Below, piece after piece: positions 58,067-64,000 of a stretch of DNA of 64,000 bases. Under the pieces are notes generated by a model that was not told where the DNA came from, did not search any database, and worked only from the letters and a program-made list of their open reading frames with translations. The first letter of the stretch is position 1, and the number at the start of each line of letters is the position of its first letter. This DNA is from JAEKNW01 sp963678375. Its GTDB lineage: Bacteria; Cloacimonadota; Cloacimonadia; Cloacimonadales; JAFGVF01. A program made the translations under genes and the position numbers. The stretch is taken from assembly GCA_963678375.2 (NCBI GenBank), contig OY782831.1, forward strand, positions 1,798,001-1,862,000. The letters are read 5' to 3'.

Positions 58067-60532
58067 ATGAAGTATTTAAAGCCGATAATTCTTATCTTTT
58101 GTTTCTTAAATATTGTTAATATATTGTTCGCAAATGCTGATCAGAGTTTAGAACCTATTGTATTAAAAGTTTTTGAGCTTCCAGACCCACGTAAAACAGA
58201 TGCTTATACTAAAGCTAATATAGCTGTTATTGAAGCCTTTAAACAAAAATATCCTTATATAGAATTACGTTCTTTTTCAGGAATTCAGATAGATGGTATG
58301 GATTTAGATTCAGGACCACTTATGGCAATTGCTGGAGGAGTAGCCCCTGATATAATGTATGTTAATTTCAGGCAGAGTGATACTTATATTCAAAATAATT
58401 TCTTATATCCCTTAGATGAATTTATTGAAAAAGAAGAACCTGAACTATTAGATTTAAGAGTTGAAAAACCAGTTTGGCAGGTTATTCGGAGAAAGAAGAA
58501 AGGTGAAAATGAAGAAAAAGTCTGGATGCTACCTTATGAAACTCTAGTCAGAATTTTAATGTACAGGAAGGATGTTTTCAAAAGAGCAGGCTTAGATCCT
58601 AACCAGCCTCCAGACAATTGGCAAGAGTTCAAGGAATATGCAAAGATACTTAGTGACCCATCTAATGGTAACTATGGCATAATTTTATCTAGTGGACCTC
58701 AGGCAGCTTATGACTGGTTACCTTTCTTGTGGGCAGCTGGTGGAGATGCTGTTCAATATGATGAGGAAAAGGAAGTCTGGCAAGCTACCTTTGCTAGTCA
58801 AGCTGGTCTTACTGCTATGGAGTTTTATCTTGATCTAACTACTGAAGAATGGATTGATAGCAATGGCAATAAACAATATGGTTATGCAATTAGAGAAGGT
58901 GATTGGGGTTATATGTGGAAAGATGGTAAAATTGGTATGCGAATGGACTATCTTTCTCAGCAGAATATGGCAGGTGAATACGATCCTAATCTCTATGGGT
59001 TTGCTCCAAGTCCAGCAGGTCCTTCAGGTAAAGGTGGTTCAGAAATCAATTGCCGAATGATGGGTATTTTCTCAGAAGCAGGAATTAGTAATGATGCTGG
59101 TTTAGGTGATAGAGACCCTAAGAGAGTAAGAGATGCTGCTTGGAAATATATAAAGTTTTATGATAGTGAAGAAGCTAGGAAGATACGATTAAAGGTCATG
59201 ATTGAAAATGGCTATGGTAAGATGCAGAATCCGGTTTTTTTAAAAAGGTATGGCTATGAAGAATATCTAAAATATGCTCCAGCTGGATGGCTTGAGACCT
59301 TCCAAAGAGCCATGCAAGAAGGCAAACCTGAACCTTACGGTGACAACTGTCAGAAGGTATATGAGTTTATGACCTACCCTTTAGATGAATTAATCAAAAT
59401 GGATTTGAAGGGGGAATTGGGTACTAGTAAAGCAGAAAGACAGTCCAATATAATGTCTGTTTTACAGGCTGCTCAAGAAAGAACTAATCAAGAGATGATT
59501 GGAAGTCTTCCAGAAGCAGTAAGGATTAAACGGGAACGAATTGCAGCAGTGATTGCTAGCTTTATTTTACTAATTTTTGCCTTTACTCTTTGGCGTGTAT
59601 GGAAGATTCTTACTCCTGAAAGCAAAATCAAAAGCAAAAAGAAAAATAGCAAGTATCTTTTTTATATTATAATTTTACTCGCTCCAGCTATTCTTAGTAT
59701 TCTACTTTGGAAGTATATTCCCATGGTATCGGGTTCTTTGATGGCAGTGCAGGACTTCAAATTAGTTGGAGAGAGTCCTTTTATAGGTTTCGGTAATTTA
59801 GCTGAAGTTCTCTTTGATTCTACTTGGTGGGCCTCAGTAGGAAGAACACTCTACTTCATGGCACTGAGTTTAGGTTTAGGTTTTTTCCCACCCATTATTT
59901 TAGCAATACTTTTACAAGAAGTATCACGAGGTAAATTAATTTATCGTATCATTTATTATTTACCAGCTGTTATTTCTGGTGTAATAGTTATTTATTTATG
60001 GAAGTTACTCTATTTACCTGGAGATAATGGTGTTCTTAATCAGCTTCTAATGGCTATGGGATTGCCGAAAAGTATGTGGATTAGAGATGAATCATTAGCA
60101 ATGTTGTGTGTGGTTTTACCAGGTATTTGGGCTGGAATGGGACCAGGTTCTTTAATCTACTTAGCTGCCTTAAAGAATATCCCTAATGATATGTATGAAG
60201 CTGCTGATATTGATGGTGCAGGTTTCTTTGCTAAGGTTAGACATATAGTCTTGCCAAGTTTGAAAGGACTAATCATTATTCAATTCATTGCTGCATTTAT
60301 TATAGCAGCACAGTCAAGTGATTTTATATTAATTATGACTTTTGGTGGACCGAATGAAGCTACTAGAGTAGCCGATTTACTTATTTTTGAAAAGGCTTAT
60401 CTTTATCTGAAATTTGGTTTAGCAACAACAATGGCTTGGTTATTATCATTATTAATGATGGGCTTCACTATTTTGCAGATAAAATATATATCTAAGATGG
60501 AGTTTAGAACAGGTAAGGGAGGAGATGAATGA
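58067..60532 (+). CDS. ABC sugar transporter: extracellular binding protein fused to permease
   Basis: An 821-residue fusion. After a signal peptide (PIILIFCFLNIVNILFANA) comes a type 1 solute-binding domain (about 30-480; FKQKYPYIELRSFSG, AGGVAPDIMYVNF, MWKDGKIGMRMDYLS), then a helix near 490 and a MalF-like permease (about 530-821) with six helices and the EAA loop YEAADIDGAGFFAKVRHIVLP near 709-730. Binding protein and permease are normally separate; here the binding domain must sit outside the membrane, tethered to the permease. The stop overlaps the next permease gene by 4 nt (ATGA). No ATPase gene is visible in the window. A carbohydrate substrate is likely, mannosides by context. Confidence 0.92.
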   Translation: MKYLKPIILIFCFLNIVNILFANADQSLEPIVLKVFELPDPRKTDAYTKANIAVIEAFKQKYPYIELRSFSGIQIDGMDLDSGPLMAIAGGVAPDIMYVNFRQSDTYIQNNFLYPLDEFIEKEEPELLDLRVEKPVWQVIRRKKKGENEEKVWMLPYETLVRILMYRKDVFKRAGLDPNQPPDNWQEFKEYAKILSDPSNGNYGIILSSGPQAAYDWLPFLWAAGGDAVQYDEEKEVWQATFASQAGLTAMEFYLDLTTEEWIDSNGNKQYGYAIREGDWGYMWKDGKIGMRMDYLSQQNMAGEYDPNLYGFAPSPAGPSGKGGSEINCRMMGIFSEAGISNDAGLGDRDPKRVRDAAWKYIKFYDSEEARKIRLKVMIENGYGKMQNPVFLKRYGYEEYLKYAPAGWLETFQRAMQEGKPEPYGDNCQKVYEFMTYPLDELIKMDLKGELGTSKAERQSNIMSVLQAAQERTNQEMIGSLPEAVRIKRERIAAVIASFILLIFAFTLWRVWKILTPESKIKSKKKNSKYLFYIIILLAPAILSILLWKYIPMVSGSLMAVQDFKLVGESPFIGFGNLAEVLFDSTWWASVGRTLYFMALSLGLGFFPPIILAILLQEVSRGKLIYRIIYYLPAVISGVIVIYLWKLLYLPGDNGVLNQLLMAMGLPKSMWIRDESLAMLCVVLPGIWAGMGPGSLIYLAALKNIPNDMYEAADIDGAGFFAKVRHIVLPSLKGLIIIQFIAAFIIAAQSSDFILIMTFGGPNEATRVADLLIFEKAYLYLKFGLATTMAWLLSLLMMGFTILQIKYISKMEFRTGKGGDE

Positions 60533-62397
60533 GTATAATTGGTAAAGTTGGCAGAAACAGTAAGAGAATTAAAATTCTCAACTTCTCAATTCATTTTGTG
60601 CTCATATTAGGTGCAATAACTATGATTTATCCCTTTTTGCTTATGGTATCATTCTCCTTTAAAAGTAATGTTGATAGCACAAGTTTAGATCTGATTCCTG
60701 CCTTTATCTATAATGATGAAGCCCTTTACAAGAAGTATATGGAGAGTAGATACAATGAAGAATCTAGCAGGTTAATGGATAATTATCCAGGATCATGGAT
60801 TTCTTTCGCAGATGTGAGACTTCCTAAACAAGTGAATGAAAATGTATATAAGGTTTGGCAAGACTTTCTAAACGATAATCAACCAACACCTTATGAGTAT
60901 TATGTGGCTGAACATTATGGTCGAGGTATCTACCCTTATGCTCAGAGAATCTTTAGAAAAGAACTTAGAAAAGAGAACAATAATAGTTTAATTGAATTCA
61001 ACAAAAAATATAATACAGGAGCTCAATCTTGGGAAGAAATCGTAGTAGAAGAAAAAGATATATATCGGAGAAATTTTGTCTCTTCTAAACAAGGTTATCT
61101 TGGGAGATTTAGAGAGTTTAAAGTTAATACACCTCATTGGATGAGATATTACGTAAATCCTGAAGGAACTTTTGTAAATACTGAGTTAATCCCAGAGTAC
61201 GGCGATGATATTACAGCTTTCAATCAAGCTAATTCTACTCATTATAAAGCTTGGTCAGATATTAAAATTCCTGAAAAAGTACCTGAGTTAGATAACCCAA
61301 TTAGAAAGGAATGGATTCATTATACAAAAAGAGTTATTAATATTAGGCATCTCAAGATTAATCCAGAGGCTGAAATTTATTTTCAAGCAATGCTAAAAGA
61401 TAAGTATGGAGATATTACTACATTAAACAAGACTTGGAAAAGTAGTTTTAAAGACTTCTCGCTAATAACAATACCTGATCCAATACCAGATTCAGGAGCT
61501 CTAGTGGAAGATGTAGCTCATTTTGTTCAGAACGTTGCTTTACCTGAGCATATCTACTTAAGAAGTATTACAAAAGATTTCCGTACTTATCTGAAAGAGA
61601 GATTTACCAGTATAAAAGCTGTGAATGCAAGTCTCCAAACTAATTACTCATCTTTCGCTGATATTTCCTTTCCAGTGGAGGATATTGATTATTATAGCTT
61701 TGCTAATCGTAAGACTGCTATAAAAAAAGAATTCTTATGGAGAAATTATGCAATGGCACTTGATCAAATGCTGTCTGATGCTCGTTCTCTTCAGAATACT
61801 GCAATTTATGTATTGTTATCTATTTTCTTAGCTATAACAGTTAATCCTCTGGCTGCTTATGCTTTAAGTAGATTCAAGCCACGGTTTTCCTATCAAATTA
61901 TCCTACTATTTATGCTGACAATGGCTTTTCCTGCTATGGTTATGGGAATACCTAATTTTCTAATGTTAAAGAATTTAGGGTTATTAAATACCTTTTGGGC
62001 TCTAGTTTTACCAGCAGCTGCTGATGGTTACTTTATTTTTCTCTTAAAAGGATTCTTTGATAGTTTACCAAGAGAATTATACGAAAGTGCAAGTCTGGAC
62101 GGTGCTGGAGAGTTTAGACTCTTCTGGCAATTTACTCTCTATTTGAGTAAACCAATTCTAGCTGTGATTGCTTTGGGAGCTTTTAATGCAGCTTACCGGA
62201 ATTTCCTCTTCGCTTTCTTGGTTTGCCAAGATCAATCGATGTGGACACTTATGGTTCATATCTATGAATTAATGCAGAGAGCTTCTTCTGGAGTAGGTTA
62301 TGCTGCCTTAGTAATTGCTGCCATGCCAACACTTGGAGTGTTTATCTTTTTTCAGAGGATTATTATCGAAGGTATTGTTATACCTATGGAAAAATAG
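60529..62397 (+). CDS. ABC sugar transporter MalG-like permease with a large inserted domain
   Basis: A 622-residue inner-membrane protein. One helix near residues 20-40 (LILGAITMIYPFLLMVSFSF) is followed by about 370 non-membrane residues, then the MalG-like permease core (residues about 415-622) with helices and the EAA loop YESASLDGAGEFRLFWQFTL near 516. The inserted region repeats the pattern N-x-x-[YW]-x-T...[SW]-[WF]-x-[DE]-[IV]-x-x-P near residues 157, 231, 299 and 365, with a related form at 86. It lies where the MalF/MalG periplasmic loop would be, so it may help binding or docking. It overlaps the fusion gene by 4 nt. Confidence 0.9.
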   Translation: MSIIGKVGRNSKRIKILNFSIHFVLILGAITMIYPFLLMVSFSFKSNVDSTSLDLIPAFIYNDEALYKKYMESRYNEESSRLMDNYPGSWISFADVRLPKQVNENVYKVWQDFLNDNQPTPYEYYVAEHYGRGIYPYAQRIFRKELRKENNNSLIEFNKKYNTGAQSWEEIVVEEKDIYRRNFVSSKQGYLGRFREFKVNTPHWMRYYVNPEGTFVNTELIPEYGDDITAFNQANSTHYKAWSDIKIPEKVPELDNPIRKEWIHYTKRVINIRHLKINPEAEIYFQAMLKDKYGDITTLNKTWKSSFKDFSLITIPDPIPDSGALVEDVAHFVQNVALPEHIYLRSITKDFRTYLKERFTSIKAVNASLQTNYSSFADISFPVEDIDYYSFANRKTAIKKEFLWRNYAMALDQMLSDARSLQNTAIYVLLSIFLAITVNPLAAYALSRFKPRFSYQIILLFMLTMAFPAMVMGIPNFLMLKNLGLLNTFWALVLPAAADGYFIFLLKGFFDSLPRELYESASLDGAGEFRLFWQFTLYLSKPILAVIALGAFNAAYRNFLFAFLVCQDQSMWTLMVHIYELMQRASSGVGYAALVIAAMPTLGVFIFFQRIIIEGIVIPMEK

Positions 62398-62543
62398 GCT
62401 AACTGTGAATGCCTATGCTCAACCAGCTTATTTTTACAGAGAAAAAGAACAATATTTAGTAAAGATTAGTTATTATAAAAGCTTGATCTAAAGGCAGAGT
62501 TTATTGAAGAGTTAACATGATAAAAACAATAAAGGAATAAATT

Positions 62544-64000
62544 ATGGTCAATGAAAAGATTTATAAAGAGAGAATCCAGCATTGGATAAAAAGAGTTGGA
62601 GATGTTGTTTTCAGCCAAGCTCATAAACTTCAAGCTCAATATATTTATGATGCAAAAAATCCTATACCTCATGATAAGATAAAAGAATATTCATGGCAGT
62701 CTATAGACGTTGGTGATAAATGGGCAGATCTTTGGGGTTGTGGTTGGTTTAGATTTACAGGTAAGGTGCCAACTATCATGAAAGGTGCCAATGTGGGAGT
62801 TTGGATTGATGTCCAAGGAGAAGCTTGTCTTTATAAAGATGGTCTACCATATCAAGGATTGACTAATAAAATAGATTGGAATTTGCAAGCAGGTAAATAC
62901 TTTGTACCACTCTTTAAAGGTGCTAAAGGTAATGAAAATATAGAATTACTTATCGAAACTGGAGCTAATGGTCTTTTCGGAGAAGATAAGAAAGAATATA
63001 AATTAGAAAAAGCTGATATTGTAGTTTTTGACCAAGAAGCTTATGATTTATGGATGGATATAAGATGTTTATTCTCTCTTTGGGAAGGATTAACAGACAA
63101 TACTGTCCGAAAAAAGAGAATACTTCATGGTTTAAACAAAGCTTGTAACCTCTGGGATGATGGAAGAAATAAGGTGGCTTGTTTAGCATTAACTAAAGAA
63201 CTTCTTTCTTTACCAGCTAATGCTTCTGCTTTAACTGCTTGGTCAATAGGTCATGCTCATATAGATGTAGCTTGGTTATGGCCAATTAGAGAAACTCGTA
63301 GGAAATGTGGAAGAACTTTCTCTACAGCTTTAAGATTCTTAGATGAATATCCTGAATATATTTTTGGTGCATCTCAAGCTCAATTGTATCAATTTGTCAA
63401 AGAAGATTATCCTCAACTTTATCAAGAGATTAAAGATAAAGTAATAGCAGGAAAATGGGAATGTCAAGGTGCAACATGGGTTGAAATGGATACTAATATT
63501 CCTTCAGGAGAATCACTTATCAGACAGTGTATTTATGGTAGAAGATTCTTTGAAGAAGAATTTGGGAAAGCAATTGATTTTTTATGGTTACCAGATTGTT
63601 TTGGTTACACTGGTTCACTTCCCCAAATTCTCAAGAAATGTAAGGTGGAAACTTTTATCTCTCAGAAATTATCTTGGAATGATACTAATACTTTCCCACA
63701 TCATACTTATAGATGGCAGGGGATAGATGGTTCCGAAGTCCTTTGTCACTTCCTTCCAACAAATGATTATAACTTCAGTAATTTACCAAAGAGCTTTATT
63801 GAAAGCCAAGATAGATTTGCTCAAGCTGATGTCTCTGATGATTTTCTTAATCTCTATGGTATTGGTGATGGAGGAGGTGGACCTTCTAAAGAACATATTG
63901 AATTAGGGCTAAGACAGCAAAATCTAGAGGGTGTACCTAAGGTTAAATTTGCTCAAGCTAAAGACTTTATTAATAAAATCAAACAGTTAGAAAAGGAAAG
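62544..64000 (+). CDS. Alpha-mannosidase, glycoside hydrolase family 38 (3' end outside window)
   Basis: The frame starts at 62544 (ribosome site AAAGGAATAA) and is open to the window edge, about 485 residues of a protein usually about 1000 long. An N-terminal beta domain leads into the GH38 (beta/alpha)7 barrel: GHAHIDVAWLWPIRETR (His239, Asp241 zinc ligands by family) and LWLPDCFGY, whose Asp351 aligns with the catalytic nucleophile; the GDGGGGPSKEH segment follows. No signal peptide, so it acts in the cytoplasm on imported mannosides. With the upstream transporter genes it forms a mannoside-uptake locus. The end is missing. Confidence 0.92.
   Translation, partial: MVNEKIYKERIQHWIKRVGDVVFSQAHKLQAQYIYDAKNPIPHDKIKEYSWQSIDVGDKWADLWGCGWFRFTGKVPTIMKGANVGVWIDVQGEACLYKDGLPYQGLTNKIDWNLQAGKYFVPLFKGAKGNENIELLIETGANGLFGEDKKEYKLEKADIVVFDQEAYDLWMDIRCLFSLWEGLTDNTVRKKRILHGLNKACNLWDDGRNKVACLALTKELLSLPANASALTAWSIGHAHIDVAWLWPIRETRRKCGRTFSTALRFLDEYPEYIFGASQAQLYQFVKEDYPQLYQEIKDKVIAGKWECQGATWVEMDTNIPSGESLIRQCIYGRRFFEEEFGKAIDFLWLPDCFGYTGSLPQILKKCKVETFISQKLSWNDTNTFPHHTYRWQGIDGSEVLCHFLPTNDYNFSNLPKSFIESQDRFAQADVSDDFLNLYGIGDGGGGPSKEHIELGLRQQNLEGVPKVKFAQAKDFINKIKQLEKE

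Overview
The window is 64 kb of low-GC bacterial chromosome. It suggests an anaerobic, Gram-negative member of the FCB group, most like Candidatus Cloacimonadota. The grounds are outer-membrane proteins (a BamA/TamA-type barrel), a secreted M1 peptidase with a C-terminal type IX (Por) sorting tail, a lipoprotein, a B12-dependent ribonucleotide reductase with no oxygen-dependent enzyme in view, the redox repressor Rex beside an iron alcohol dehydrogenase, and a transcarboxylase-type operon for methylmalonyl-CoA/propionate metabolism. The taxonomic call is inference from gene content; no rRNA gene is present.

Layout. 1-5.7 kb: the end of dnaK, then dnaJ and rsmE, facing rex and an iron alcohol dehydrogenase. 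5.9-10.7 kb: a tight operon (YgjP-type metallopeptidase, pyridoxal kinase, HAD hydrolase, NIF3 protein, mannose-6-phosphate isomerase). 10.8-14.5 kb: an RRM protein, a C_GCAxxG_C_C protein, an alpha/beta hydrolase with an RDD protein, and groES-trxA under a CIRCE-like operator. 14.6-18.2 kb: a histidine phosphatase, dnaA, and a DnaA-box cluster that is probably oriC. 18.2-31.4 kb: M1 peptidase, Lon, a polysaccharide deacetylase-like protein, NrdJ and a giant CotH/lamin-tail protein. 31.7-35.8 kb: the carboxyltransferase operon, whose last gene carries two biotin domains. 35.9-41.2 kb: a minus-strand operon (rarA, 2-hydroxyacid dehydrogenase, YfhO, glutamine amidotransferase). 41.4-47.0 kb: an acyl-CoA/ACP synthetase, an outer-membrane barrel, a second Lon and a DUF4911 protein.

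47.1-51.1 kb is the accessory part. A Pro-Val-Val-Pro tRNA array is followed directly by a segment bounded by inverted repeats (47645-50518). At both ends the motif TGACACC occurs twice, 22 bp apart, in inverted orientation. The segment has no transposase. It carries a fragment resembling the end of a LexA/S24 repressor and a 642-residue unknown protein with an R-x4-H, HEPN-like C-terminal motif. This is the best candidate for an undescribed system: a non-autonomous or decayed mobile element carrying a possible HEPN ribonuclease/defence gene.

51.2-57.5 kb holds an ammonium transporter, a flavodoxin-fold quinone reductase, a class II aldolase, small stress-type membrane and coiled-coil proteins, a barrel gene broken by one in-frame TAA, and a DUF4397/rhodanese lipoprotein. 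58.0-64.0 kb is a sugar-uptake locus: a solute-binding-protein/permease fusion, a second permease with a very large inserted domain, and a GH38 alpha-mannosidase cut by the window end. With the manA gene at 9.5 kb this points to use of mannose-containing glycans.
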